Shown here piece after piece: positions 22,108-34,629 of a DNA stretch of 64,000 bases. The notes beneath the pieces were generated by a model, which saw only the letters and a program-made list of their open reading frames with translations, ran no database searches and was not told the DNA's origin. Origin of the DNA: Dasypus novemcinctus (Eukaryota; Chordata; Mammalia; Cingulata; Dasypodidae); assembly GCF_030445035.2 (NCBI RefSeq), contig NC_080673.1, forward strand, positions 179,347,216-179,411,215. The letters run 5' to 3'. Each line of letters begins with the position of its first letter. The first letter of the stretch is position 1. The translations under genes were made by a program, and so were the position numbers.

Positions 22108-24288
22108 TTGGAAGCCATGGACTGACTATGAATGTGTACATAGCCAAATGACTGTCCCTGACCCATGTACTGCTGTAGTCCCACTTGAACCATGGCCAGT
22201 CCACTACAGCCAAATCTAAAAGAAATATATACATACATTGTATATAAACAAAATTGCACCCTGAAGATGACAGAGTTTTGTCACAACTTGTGAATTCTGT
22301 TCACCAAGTGCTGGAATCTAATCTGCTGTGCCCCCAAAATAGCATTTAGAAGTTTTGGATATGAAAAACAGAAGAAAAAAAGAAATATACCTTATAAAAG
22401 CAGACCATATATGTACCAGTTTTTGGATACTAATGACAGCCTTGTTTCTCCCCTTTGAATCAGCAGACACCATGGATTATATTCTTTTTTCCCTTCAGTA
22501 GTCAAGCAGTTTGCACACAGAAAATGGACTTAAAAAAACTTGTAGCAGTAGTTTGTTCTTGCTTTTAAACTTTGTTTTTGGTTTAGTTTATGGATGCATG
22601 AAGCAAGGGAGTGAATCAGTTTCTTGTTTATATTTTTTTCACCTTTTAAACAAAAAAAAAATTCTTAAAAATATTTTAATGCATTCTTTTGAAGAGGTAG
22701 CTGTTGAAGAGGTACATTTTACGACTCCCAGATCATATATACAATTGGTGCATGTTAAGGGAAGGGGGAATTGGAAATGAAATAATAATATATGACTAGC
22801 ATCATGTCAACTTTTAAGACACATCAGTAAAAGGATTATGCTCCGGGTTTTGGTGATGTGGCTGAAATGCAATAGTTTCTGTTTTGGGGACATATTTCTG
22901 CCAATTAAAGACTAGAAGGCCACAAAATGTTTTGTTCATTTTTTAAAAAATACCATAGAGAAGATGCATACAAAACAAATCTTCTGATGTTTTGTAGCCA
23001 TAACTAAATTATGGTTAAAATGTGTACTATTGTGAAAAGGAGTAAAGTAGTTTTTTTTGTTTGTTTTTTGGTTTTTATGTGTGTGCGAGCATGTGTGTGT
23101 GTGTGTGTGTTTTTTTGGTCATTTTTTGTTTTGCTTTGTTTTTAAGAGATTAAAATGATTCTGGATAAGGATTAGCTTCTCAAAGTGTCCATCATTATGT
23201 GTAGAAGCTTAACTATATAATGTAACCAAACTCCAGTATTAAAAATCTCTCGTTATTTTACTTTATACAAAGCAAGATAACGGTATATAACACTGCCATT
23301 ATGTGGCAAAATGTTTGCTACCTTAGTTTAAAAAACAATCTTTAAAACAAAAGACTTGCTTCAACATGTTTTTAAATAACAGTGATTCAGAATTAAGAAA
23401 AAAAAAAGTATAATTGCACTAACCTCCCTGCTGCTCTGATTCTGCGTTTGTGGTACTTGTGACTACATTTCCCCCCCCAAAATATATAGATAGATTTAAG
23501 CTGCTATTTTTTCCCATTAATCACTACAATATCATGTCTTTTACTATTTATAATATCAGATATTTTCTTAAAGATATTGGTATCAAATCAAACCTCTTGT
23601 GCTCATGCAACTAAAAGTTAACATATACAGAATTTACAAATGACAGCATGAGGCCATGTTTATATGTGTGATTAACAGGGTTTGTCATGATTAAAATAAC
23701 AATCCAGGAGTGTCAGTTTTGAAGAGAATAGTTATCAAATTTCTGTTGCAAAGATTTTAATTAAGGAATTCCTTGTTATTGAGCTTAGCAAATTTATAAC
23801 ACTATTTCCGTCACTAATTATCTTGAGGCCTTTACTACTAAAAATTTAACCCATATTCTAAGTTTAAGTAGGAACTGATTTAACCCAAGTAATGCAGTTT
23901 TGATTTTCAACATTCGTTGTTTTGCTATTTTTACTCAACAGCATTGATTGAAGCAAGCCTTGGTTTTACTAAGCTAGGGTAGCATTTGCTATTGGTAAAG
24001 AGAATAAATACACTTAATTTCACAATATTTTGTTAAATGTACCCCAGTTATTAGTGGGGTCTATGATACTGTAATAATATTTTTTTTTCAAATTTACATC
24101 CAGAGAGGCAGTCATTCATGATGGTTTTGTGCCAGCTGTATTTAGGGTTTTGGAACACATTATAAATATTTAGAACTATTACCCTGTGACTTATGTAGGA
24201 AACCTAATATGCTGAGTATCTGGCACTTGAAATCCTGCTTTTCTTGCTGGAAGTCCTCACCTATGGTTGACCTCTCTTATTGTTTAAA

Positions 24289-24294
24289 AATAAA
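24289..24294 (+). terminator. Poly(A) signal of retrocopied TBL1XR1 mRNA
   Basis: AATAAA about 10-20 bases before the A-rich tail marks the 3' end of the source transcript. Confidence 0.75.
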
Positions 24295-24348
24295 GAAAGA
24301 AAAAAAAAGAAAAAAAATAATAGAGTTTTATTTCATTGTTTTCAAGTG

Positions 24349-25030
24349 TGTTTGTCTGCCAAACGGTGCTGATGCAAAGTGTCAGAAATCGACTGACTTA
24401 CATAATGAGAATTTATTTGGGAGCAAAAGCTTACAGTTCCAAGGCCAAATCAAGGCATCAACAGATATGCTTTCTAACCAAATTCAGCTACTGTTGATGC
24501 TGGTATGTTGCCACATGTGAAGCAAGATGACTCAATCTTTGTGAGGTTTCAGCCTTCCTCTCTAGGAATCCTCTCTCAGGCTCAAGTGCTCTGCTTTCTT
24601 CCCAATTTCAGCTGCAAGTTAGCATAGGCTTCTCTATTAGGGACTCCTATATCAGTTGTTCCAATCTCTTCCTAAATGCAGCTGTAAACTATCAGGCAAA
24701 TAGTTCATTTGTCCCAGGGGCTCAGCTGTTTGAGATTTCTTTCAGTCATACTGCAGGATCAAAAATGACAGAGCCCTCTCTTCTGAGTCTGTCTTAATCA
24801 GTCTTTCTCTGTGTTTGCATTTATATCTTTGGGGGCAGAGACCTAACCTGAGTTATGCCTCACCGATGTAGCCAATCAAATGTCCTAAATCAATCTTATC
24901 AAGTAACCTAAACCAGAGGCCCCTCAAATTAATTAAATACAATCAAAAGGTATCACACTGAGTAAAGGATTAGTTCACAAACATAATCTTTCTCTTTTTA
25001 GGATTCACAAAATAATCTTAAACTGCTACA
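24349..25030 (-). mobile_element. Solo LTR, family 'S', copy 1
   Basis: In plus-strand reading it runs from TGTTTGTCTGCC, through GGTGCTGATGCAAAGTGTC and a TTTATTTGGG segment (antisense of the AATAAA region), to AAACTGCTACA. So the LTR itself is on the minus strand (TGTAGCAGTTT...). Same family as 25069, 37239, 39193, 44371, 44942, 53629 and 57084. No matching target duplication is visible for this copy. It starts 23 bp after the retrocopy's right duplication. Confidence 0.75.
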
Positions 25031-25068
25031 ACAAACTACTAAATAAAGTAAAATGGTAAAATGGAAAC

Positions 25069-25736
25069 TATTAGTCAGCTGAAGAGGTGCTGAAGCAAAG
25101 TACCAGAAATCTGTTGGTTTTTATAAATAGTATTTATTTGGGATAAAAGCTTACGATTACAAGGCCCTAACAAGTCCATCTCAAGGTTTCATAAGAGATA
25201 TTTTCTCACCAAAGTCTGTTGCCACGTGTTGAAGCAAGATTGTTGCTGATCTCTACGAAGATTCAGCCTTCTTCCTCTTAAGACTCCATGGGCTTAGCTT
25301 CTTCTGATCTCAGCTCTAGGCTGGAGGGCTCTTTTCTTTCTAGGCCTTCTCAGCTACTCAGGACTCTGGTCTCTTCAGCTGAACACTATCAGGCAAATAG
25401 CTCATCTCTCTTGCTGGGGCCACAGGATCAAAGCAGACAAAGTTCTCTCCTCTGGTATCCATGGAGCTGCTCTTTTCCCATGTTTATCTTCTGTGTGTCT
25501 TTTTGATTGAGTGTCCATTTATATTGCCCACAGAGGCTATAAAAGGAACGGGGATTCAACCTTGAGTCACACCCTACTAACATGGTCTCATCAAAGGCCC
25601 TAAATTGTCTTAATCAAGTAAATATAAAACCTTTGAATTTAATAAAACCAAAGGGTTTCACACTGAGAGGAACAGACCAGTTTACAAACATAATCAAAAT
25701 CTTTTTTTAATTCATAAAGAATATCAAACTGACTTA
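25069..25736 (-). mobile_element. Solo LTR, family 'S', copy 2
   Basis: Same family as copy 1 and only 38 bp from it. GAAAC at 25064-25068 and 25737-25741 forms a 5-bp target duplication. The outer TG is missing at the plus-left edge. Confidence 0.78.
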
Positions 25737-25739
25737 GAA

Positions 25740-27440
25740 ACTAAAGTTATTTGCATGTTTGACAAATATTAAAATGAATGTATACCTTCCAAGGTGGTTA
25801 TTTTTTATGAACAACATTCATTTATACATGTTTCTTTCTAAAGTGTGTCATTATCATTTGTAGTTTTTCTTCATCTGTAATAAATTTCATTTCACTGAAC
25901 ATTTGGATATGACTTGTTGCAGAAATGGGTTATCTTAAGAGAACTGTTGTTTTTCTTCTGTGAACATGGATAAACTATATTCCCTACCTCCCTTATTTGG
26001 TGAGGCTACTTGACTGCTTTGCCACATGTGACACAGGTGGATCTCTAACAAGATACTCTATTCTGGTCCCTCCTCTATTCTGGATACAGAAGGCCCAAGG
26101 GAGAATCAAAGACCCAAAGGGAAAATTCTATCAGTTTGTCTTCGGTCTCTGGGTAACTGTACACAAAAGACTTCTCTTGCAGAGGCCCCCTTCTACACTG
26201 TACTAGAAGTAAAGTGTTAAGTCACTAACAGTGAGGGATTGTTTATTGCAATATTTAAACAATTCTTCCTAATACAGTAGTAGGCTATGAATTTGGCACT
26301 CAAACAAAAATATATACCAAACCACAAAGTAAAAATTATCTGAAATGACTTGAATGGCAGATCATGTGCTCCCTGAGACTCAAGGGGTAGAGAATAGAAG
26401 GCAGAACATTGGTGGTGTGTATGAGTCTTTACTACAACCAAACATATCGTATATTTAGAGAGAGATGAGTTCAAACATGAGATGACCAGTTAGAAAACAT
26501 AAATGCAAGTGAATAGGGAGTGAAAATTTATATAGGGCATGAAGGATTGGAAAGGCTAATTGCTCATAGACTTCAAGTTTAAAGAGATAAGACTAAGAAT
26601 AGTTTTGAGTGACAAAGGTCTATTAAGACCTTAGACCAAAGATCAGCTCAACGATATGACCTTCCCACTCAAGTATCTTAGATAATCTCCAGATAGACTC
26701 AAACATATCAGACAACCTCATAATATCTCCTTTATGTTACCAAAATGGAGTGATATTTATGCTAATAACAAAGCAATAAGTCAAGCTTGAAAATTAAATC
26801 TGTGGGAAAACACACATACGCACTCAGGTATCTATCATTACTGGCACATGGACCTAATTAGAGATAATTAATTCCAGCAAATTTTTTTGAGTTAATTGCA
26901 TTATGAAATTAAAGATCATGTCATATCTAAAAAGCTTTGTTTTCCTGATAAACCATCAGGGATCTTGAAATTGCTCCAGGACAAAGTGGTCTGTGAGTGC
27001 AATGTAGTGCATTGGAAAGTTTATTCCCCAAGGCTTGCTTCTGCAGGAGCCAGGCATAATAATGGATACAGGTGGGGCCAGGGGTCATGGAGAACAATAC
27101 CTGGAACACTGTATATCAAACAGCAGCACCAGTGTTTAATCAAGATTAGAAGGCTTTCAGATTCCATGCCAAGCGGGATCATATAGAATTGGTATGGCTC
27201 ATGATTTTCCTGTGTGTTTTCCATTCTTCTGCTTTCAAATGTTTACAATCTTTAAATATTCAGAGGATGGTTAGTATGTTTGGAGGAATGGACATAAATT
27301 GGAGCTACACGTAAACTAATAGGGGAAAGGGCAACCATCCAAAACCTTGGACTTTGAAATAGAAGCGTTGACTCAATGGGGACTTTGTGTTTTCCTGTGC
27401 CAATGAGTGAATGCTGATATTCAGTAATCCTCCATGCTTT
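25740..27440. other. No recognised gene
   Basis: Only short frames (up to 96 codons at 26896-27186, without domain similarity I know). No clear repeat signature. Possibly unique intergenic DNA. Confidence 0.5.
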
Positions 27441-27454
27441 TCTCAACTTTGTTT

Positions 27455-28180
27455 ACAACAGAACCAAAAAAATTTGGAAATTATGCTTCCCAGCCTCCCT
27501 TGCCAGTGAGATATATTTTAGATGCCACTCATAAAAGGATACACTTCAATGAGAAAAGAATACATGTGAAGAGAAAACAAATATGAGTATTGAGCAACTT
27601 TTGCGTTAGTGCATACGAATCACTGGTATGATAGAAAACTACAATCATAAAAGAGGTTCTTTGCAAATCAGAAAATTCTGGATTTTGCCAAAGTCAGAAG
27701 AAATTCTCCCTGACATTTGTTTTCCTTGCCCTTTAAAGATTTCTTAAGCATATACTTTGTTAGACTAAATGCTTCCAAAATTTCTGTAGCGATTTCTACT
27801 TCCTGACTATCCCTGACTGATACATCTCATAGGCAAAGATGACTGATTGTATTAAATGCGTTCAAGAGGAGTGAAACAGACATTTTATGTCAAGAAAGAT
27901 GGAATGTAGCAGTCTCTGCCTAATTACTATCCAACTATTCTCTTGCTCTTTGGCACACAACTAAACTATATTTCCCAGCCCTCCTTATAATAAAGAGCAG
28001 TCATGTGGTGAACCTCTGTCCAATGTAATATACTAGCCACATGCACAACATCTGGTGGGGGACTACAAGGCTCTATGGGTGTGGCAAAGCCACAGGGTTG
28101 AATGAGTCAATTTTTATTGTTTATTCTACTGATTTGCTGTTGTTTCTGTTATAAAATTTAGTGTACTCTAACTGATACAC
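27455..28180 (+). repeat. Possible ancient interspersed repeat fragments
   Basis: Two stretches (27480-27540 and 27960-28060) share a 'tttcccagcctcccttgcca'-like motif, followed at the second by 'gtcatgtggtgaacctctgtccaatgta'. This pattern is common in old mammalian repeats. The family is not identified. Confidence 0.3.
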
Positions 28181-28574
28181 AGCTACTTCATAAGAATCTG
28201 GTGCCAAACTTGGACTAGTAAATAAGATACATATGGTAACCATCTTTGCTATGGATTGAGTACTCACTGAATTGGACAAACACTGTGAACAAATGTTCAA
28301 TGATATGTTAACAGAGACTTGACATAGAGCTGGAAATAGGGAGGGGGAAATAGTGAAGTAGTAGTGACTTGAAGACCCTGGGTCCTATCCTGGGCCAGTC
28401 ACAACTGAATAACAACAGATTTTGGAACAGACTTTGCTTCAAACCACTTATTCCTCCATCAAGATAAATTTTATTTTTTACATTATAAAATATATTGAGG
28501 TTCATTCCTATTCATTTTGCTAGCATAAATTCATGCTGCACTTCCAGCCTGAATCATATCCAGGAGTCATATCT

Positions 28575-28790
28575 ATGAAATAATAGAAAGAGCAAGAGAT
28601 TTGGAATCTAGAAGAACTAGGTTTGAACATGACTCTACTAAATGTGTGATTTATTACCATCGGCAACTTCTTATTATTATGGATTTGAAGTTTCATATTT
28701 CCGCTGTAAAAATAGGGGTGATAATGTACATTTAAACTAGACCGAAAGACTTAAATTTAAAAGAGCTAATGAAGTAATATGTGACCATAA
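28575..28790 (+). repeat. MIR fossil SINE
   Basis: Order typical of MIR: 'ttggaatctagaagaactag', 'gtttgaacatgactctacta', 'ggcaacttctta', 'gtaaaaataggggtgataat'. Confidence 0.7.
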
Positions 28791-28824
28791 TGATTTCCTT
28801 GCCAACACCTGTCACTTTTTTTTA

Positions 28825-29886
28825 AATAGTTGACATTCCAAGAGGGTATAAAATGGTATCCCACTGTGGTTTTGATTGGCATTTTCCTAATGGTAAAAGA
28901 TGCTGAGCATCTATTAACTTGCTCATTGGTCATTTGTGTATCTTCTTTAGAGAAATGTCTATTTAAGTCCTTTTTTAATTTTTTTTATCCCCTCCACTCC
29001 CCCAAGATGGCTCCCTTATCTGTCTGCTTGTCTCTTCATTTTCTTCGGGCAGCATAGGGAAATGAACCCTGAATCCCTCATGTGGGAGGCAAATGCCCAA
29101 CCACTTGAGCCACTTCTGCTCATGATTCCTTGCACTTGTCATGGTCTGCTGTGGTTCATTGTGGCTCGTCTTCTTTAGGAGGCACTTTGAATCAAACCTG
29201 GGACCTCCCATGTGGGAGGCAGGCACCCAAATGCTTAAGCCACATCTGCTCCTCCCTTTGTCCGTTTTTTAAATGAGTCATCTTTTTTGTTGTTGAGTCA
29301 CAAGAATATTATATATATATTTTGGAATTAAGACTTATTAGATATATGGTTTCAAAATATTTTCTCCCACACAGTAGGTGGCCATTCCATTTTCTTTTAA
29401 TGTCATTTGATATGTAAAAGTTTATAATTTTGATAAAGTCCCATTTATCTATTTTTCCTTTAGTTGCTTCTGCTTTTGGTGTAAAGACCTGAAGGTGCTT
29501 GTTTTTGTTTTCTACTAGGAGTTTTATAGTTTTGGTTCTTATATTAGGTCTTTGAACTGTTTTGAGTTCATTTCTATATATGGTGTGAGATAGAGGTCAC
29601 ATTTTTTTGAGGGGGGATGGAGATTCAATTTTCCCAGCACCATTTGAAGAGACTCTTCTTTCCCAATTGAATGGGCATGGTGCCATTGTGAAAAATCAAT
29701 TGGCAATGTATAACAGGGCTTACTTCCAAACTCTTAATTCCATTTCATTCATTTATATGTCTGTCCTTGGACTAGCACCATTCTTTGATGAATGTAGATT
29801 TCTAATAAGTTTTAAATATAAGAAGAGTGAGTCCTCCAACTTTATTCTTTTTCAACTTTTTTGGCCATTCAAGGCCCCATATCCAT
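28825..29886 (-). mobile_element. L1 3' fragment, interrupted by SINE sequence
   Basis: The plus strand reads antisense L1 ORF2 C-terminus and 3' region: 'cccactgtggttttgattgg', 'gagaaatgtctatttaagtc', then after the SINE 'ggtgtgagatagaggtcac' and 'cccagcaccatttgaagag'. Short frames such as 28830-29057 and 29607-29924 are shadows. Confidence 0.8.
28975..29260 (-). mobile_element. DAS-related SINE sequence, two tandem heads
   Basis: Two antisense tRNA-like heads lie in tandem: one ending CACTTGAGCCACTTCTGCTC (about 29120), one ending TTAAGCCACATCTGCTCC (about 29252). L1 sequence resumes on both sides, so it is inserted in the L1. Confidence 0.72.
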
Positions 29887-29887
29887 C

Positions 29888-30300
29888 TGTTTTAGTTCTT
29901 AGACTACTCCAGCAAATAACATGATATGGGTGGGCTTAAACATTGGAATGTATTAGCTTAGAGGTTTGAGGCCAAGGAAATACCCAAATCAAGGCATCAT
30001 CAGGATAATTCTTTCTTTCTGAAAACTGGCTGTCATTGATCCTTGGATCCTCTGTCACATGGCAAGGCATAGTGGCATCTCCTGGTCTCTTTTTCTCTTC
30101 TGGATTTTGCTGATTTCACCTTCTTGCTTCCCTGGCTTTATCTTCTTCTGTTTGAATATCATTATCCCATAAAAGACTCCAATAATAGGATTAAGACCCA
30201 TCCTGTTTGAGGTAGGACACACTTTAACTGAAGTAACTTCAATGGCTTTACACCTATAGAGATAGATTAATGTTTTTCTAGGGTACATGCAGCTAGGGTA
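29888..30300 (-). repeat. MaLR-type LTR fragment
   Basis: The plus strand reads an antisense MaLR-like pattern: CTGTTTTAGTTCTTAG, 'gaggtttgaggccaaggaaa', 'ctgtcacatggcaaggc', 'aataggattaagacccatcc'. The same pattern recurs at 40090-40340 and 47640-47990. Confidence 0.55.
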
Positions 30301-30424
30301 CATAGAACTTTATATGAATTTGATTATTGACTTTTCCATTACTCCAAAGAAGGTTATTATAACTTTTAGGAAGGGTTTCAAATTATTTCTATGGTATCAT
30401 CATAATAACATTCTTCTTTTTTGT

Positions 30425-33400
30425 AATAAAAAAAACACTTTTTTTTACAGAAGTTTTAGATTTACAGTTACAGAAAAATTAACGTGAAAGAACAAGGAAT
30501 CCACATATAATATTCCCCAACCACACTTACACCCAGACATCAAGTTTCCCCTATTATTAACATCTTACATTAGAGTGATACATTAGTTATAATTGATGAA
30601 CCAGTATTGAAGCATTGCTAATAACCAGTCTATTGTTTTCATTATGGCTTACACTTTGTACAGTTTTATAGTCTTTGACAAATGAATTATGTCATGTGTG
30701 TCCATTATTGCAGTATCTTACAGAAAAATTTCACTGCCTTAAATATGCCCTGTGTTCCATCTTTCCATCGCTTGCCCTCTTCTGAGCCTGTGGCAACAAT
30801 TATCTTTATATAAACATTACAAGTTCTTCTGTTAACACAAGATAATAACTGCAATAACAGTAAATCTACTTTGGTCTGTGGTTATACTCTTCTGTTATGT
30901 TTGTTCATTCCTCAATCTTGAGGGACTTGGAATGAGGTCCATTCTTATTGCTTCAGGCTGAAGGGGACTTAGATATAATGGGGTAGATGGAAGCTATTGT
31001 TTTGCCTGCAGTTTTAGATAACTCCTGTATTTTTGGGGGGAATGGAATTTGCCCATTATAAATTTTTTTTTTTTTTTTGGTTGTCCTAATCAAGTCCGAA
31101 GAACTGAAGAGGTGGAGTTGGCTAAAACTCTTCTGGGATTTAGGACTCAACCAGCACATAAACAATCAATCAATTTAAGTCCTGAAAGATATATTTAATG
31201 GGTATATTGAAAATTATTTGTTCAAACAAAAGGAGTAGAAAGATCATGAGCAGAGGAATTATAAATAAGTAGAACTATGTTACACTGGGGAATAGTTATC
31301 ACATATTCCTAAATAGGGCCCACTGAGGGAGCATTGATTTCACAAGGCTGTGGGCCTTGCCTTTGCTGTCTGCATTTCCCTAGAGACATTGGGAACACTT
31401 GGGTTTGAGACTTTGTTTACTGTGATAGTTAGTGAAATATGACTGACACCTGCATAAGTGTAACCTCTGGATGATGTCCCCACACACTTTAAAATCTCTT
31501 AGCCGTAAAAACTCGTTTTCATTTAATGTTTTCCCCTTTTGGTCAAAGTATTTTTCCAAATGCATCACTGGCTAGCACTTGGTAATAATCACTCAGTGTC
31601 AGGGAGGTTCATTCCCAAGAATCATGCCCCACATCAGGGGATGGTAGGGTGTTTATTTCCTGAGTTTGGTTTAGAAACAGGCCACATTTGAGAAACAAGG
31701 AGACTACTTTTAGTCATTAATTATAATTAGGCGGTGTTTCTTTTTCTGCGGGAATAAGTTTCATAAGTACAAGCATTGAGATTGAAGGCTTGGCAGATAG
31801 GCTTATGTTCTTTTCTTTATCATGGCTTATATATTCTAGAGATTTTTGCCCTTTTATTTGAGATAGTAGCAGGGTTTCACCAGGATGGGAGTTTAATATT
31901 TTGTTAATTACTGTGTGGGCCTCCATCTATTGAGAAATCATATATTTGTCAACATGAATGAATTCATATCCCATAGCAGTATGTTATAGGAGCCTTTCCC
32001 CCTACATATCACCCCACTATGAACACCTTGTACTAGTGACATAACTTTGTTATAGATCCTGAAATCATATTCTATTGTTTGTATTCTTAACCACAATCCT
32101 CAGCCACCCCAGTGTACAATGTGTTATACAGTAGCCTCTTTTGTTCTCTAGCTTTCCTTCTAATATCATGGGCAGCTCAAAACTTCCTCTTTCAACTACA
32201 CTCACACTCATACTTCAGCACTGTTAATTACACTCATATCACGGCACCACCATCACCTCTATTCATTTCCAAACAATTGCAATCAACCTAATTATAATTA
32301 TGAATTCTGTACATACTAAGAATTGGCTCACCAGTCTCTACTCCCCTTCTACCTCCTGGTAACTTATCTTCCAGATTCTGCCTCCATGAGTCTGCTGGCT
32401 TTCCTTTTTTCATATCAGTGAGATCACACAATATCTGTTCTTTTGTGATTGGCTTATTTCACTCAACATATGGTCCTCAAGGTTCATCCTTCTAATTGCA
32501 TGTCAATACTTCATTCCTTCTTACAGCTGAATAATATTCCATCATATGTATTTACCACATTTTTAAAATCCATTCTTCTGTTTATTGGGACCTTGTTTAC
32601 TTCCATCTTTTGGTAATTGTGAAGAATGTCAATATGAACATTGGTGTGCATGTATCTGTTTGTGTTCCTGCTTTCAATTCTTTGTATATACCTAGTAGTG
32701 GGATTACTAGATCATATGACAATTCTTTACTTAGCTTGCTAAGGAATTGGAAAAATGTCCCTCACAGTGGTTGCACCATTATATATAGATATGTAGCAGC
32801 AATCCATGTGTGTTCCTATTTCTCCACATTCTTTCCAACACTTGTAGTTTTTCTTTTTTAATAGCATCCATCCAGTAGGTGTGAAATGAAATCCCACTGT
32901 AGTTTTGACTTGCATTTCCCTAATAGCTAGTGATATTGGGCATCTCTTCATGTGCATTTAGGCCATCCATATTTCCACTGTGGAAAAGAGTCCGTTCAAG
33001 TCTCTTACCCACTTTTTAAATGTGTTATCTTTTTATTATTGAGTTGTAGGATTTCCTCATATATGCTGGATATAAACCTTTATTGGATATAGGGTTTCCT
33101 AATATATTTTTTCCCATTAAGGAGGCTTTCTTGACAAACTTTCTTGACAAACTCCTTAGAAGCACATTTTTAATTTTGAGGGCATCCCATTTATCTATTT
33201 TTTTCTTTAGTTACTCAAGTCTTGGGTGTAAAGTACATGAAACTACTGCTTACCACAGGATCAAATAGATACTTCTGAACATTATCTTCTACAGCTTTAT
33301 GGCCCTAGATCTTATATTTAGGTCTTTGATCCATCTTGAGTTACTTTTTGTACAAGACATGAGATAGGGATCCTCTTTCATTCATTTGGATATGAATATC

Positions 33401-34625
33401 CAATTTTCCCAGCACCATTTGTGGAAGAAACTATTCTGTTCTAGTTGAGTGGACTTGGCAAGCTTGTAGAATATCAGTTGGCCATAGATGTGTAACTTTA
33501 TTTCTGAACTCTCAATTCAATTCCATTGTGACAATACCATGCAGTTGTGACCACTGTAATTTTTCAGTATGCTTTAATGTCAGATAGTATGAGTCCTCCA
33601 AATTTGTTTTTCATTTTCAAGATGATTTTGGTTAGTCTGGGCCCCTTACCCTTAAAAATAAATTGAATGATTGGCTTTTTCATTTCTGTAAAAATGCCAG
33701 TGGAATTGCATTAAATTTGCAAATCAATTTGGGTAGAATTGACATCTTAATAATATTGATTTTCCAATCCGAGAGCATTAGCAATTTTGTGTAGTTTTCT
33801 ATGTATAAATTCTTTTCATCTTTTTATTCTGAGAAATTTTATTCTTTTAGTTGCTATTGTAAATGGAATTTCTTTCTTGATTTTCCCCAGTTTGCCCATG
33901 TAAAGACACACTACTGATTTTATACACTACTCATATAAAGGCCCACCACTCATGTTTATCTTATATCCCACTACTTTACAGAACTCGTTTATCAGCTTTA
34001 GTATCTTTGCTGTAGATTTTCAGGACTTATTATATATAGTTCGTGTCATCTGAAAATAGTGAGTTTTACTTTTTCCTTTTCAGTTTGGATCCCTTTTATT
34101 TATTTCTTTTTTTTTGCCTATGTGCTCTGACAAAGACTTCTAACACAATGTTGAATAGGAGTGGTGACAATGAGTGTTCTTGTCTTGTTCCAGATCTTGA
34201 AGGGAAAGCCTTTACTCTTTCACCATTAAGTATATTAGCTGCACATTTTTCATATATGCCCTTTAGCATGTTTAGGAAGTTTCATTCTACTTCTATCATT
34301 GTTTAACTCTCCTGTGTACAACCATCCTTGCATACCTGGGATAAAATCCATTAATCATGGTTCCTAATTCATTTTAATTGTTTTTGGATTTGATTTCTGA
34401 GTATTTTGTTGCAAATTTTGCATCTAAGTTCATTAGAGAGATTAGTCTTTAATTTTGTTTTCTTGTAACATCTTTATATGGTTTGGTATTAAGGTGATAT
34501 TGGCATTATAGAATGAAATAAGTAATGTTTCCTCCTCTCGAATTTTTTGGAAGAGTTTGAGCAAGATTAGTGTTAGTTCTTTTTGGAATGTTTGTTCAAA
34601 TTTATGGAGCTTTCTGGTCCTGGGC
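30425..34625 (-). mobile_element. L1 3' UTR and distal ORF2, degenerate
   Basis: Antisense L1 3' UTR from about 30430 ('cagaagttttagatttacag', 'ggaatccacatataatattc'), continuing through 31200-31930 (matches the 3' UTR copy at 51190-51660) and 32,000-32,850. ORF2 C-terminal sequence follows from about 32860 ('cttgagttactttttgtaca', 'cccagcaccatttgtgg'). All frames are broken. Confidence 0.75.
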
Positions 34626-34629
34626 TTCT

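Noticed and set aside
24349..25736. A DNA transposon with inverted termini
   Set aside because: Edges are TG...CA with an AATAAA near the canonical 3' end and 5-bp target duplications in sister copies, so a solo LTR fits better than a TIR element.
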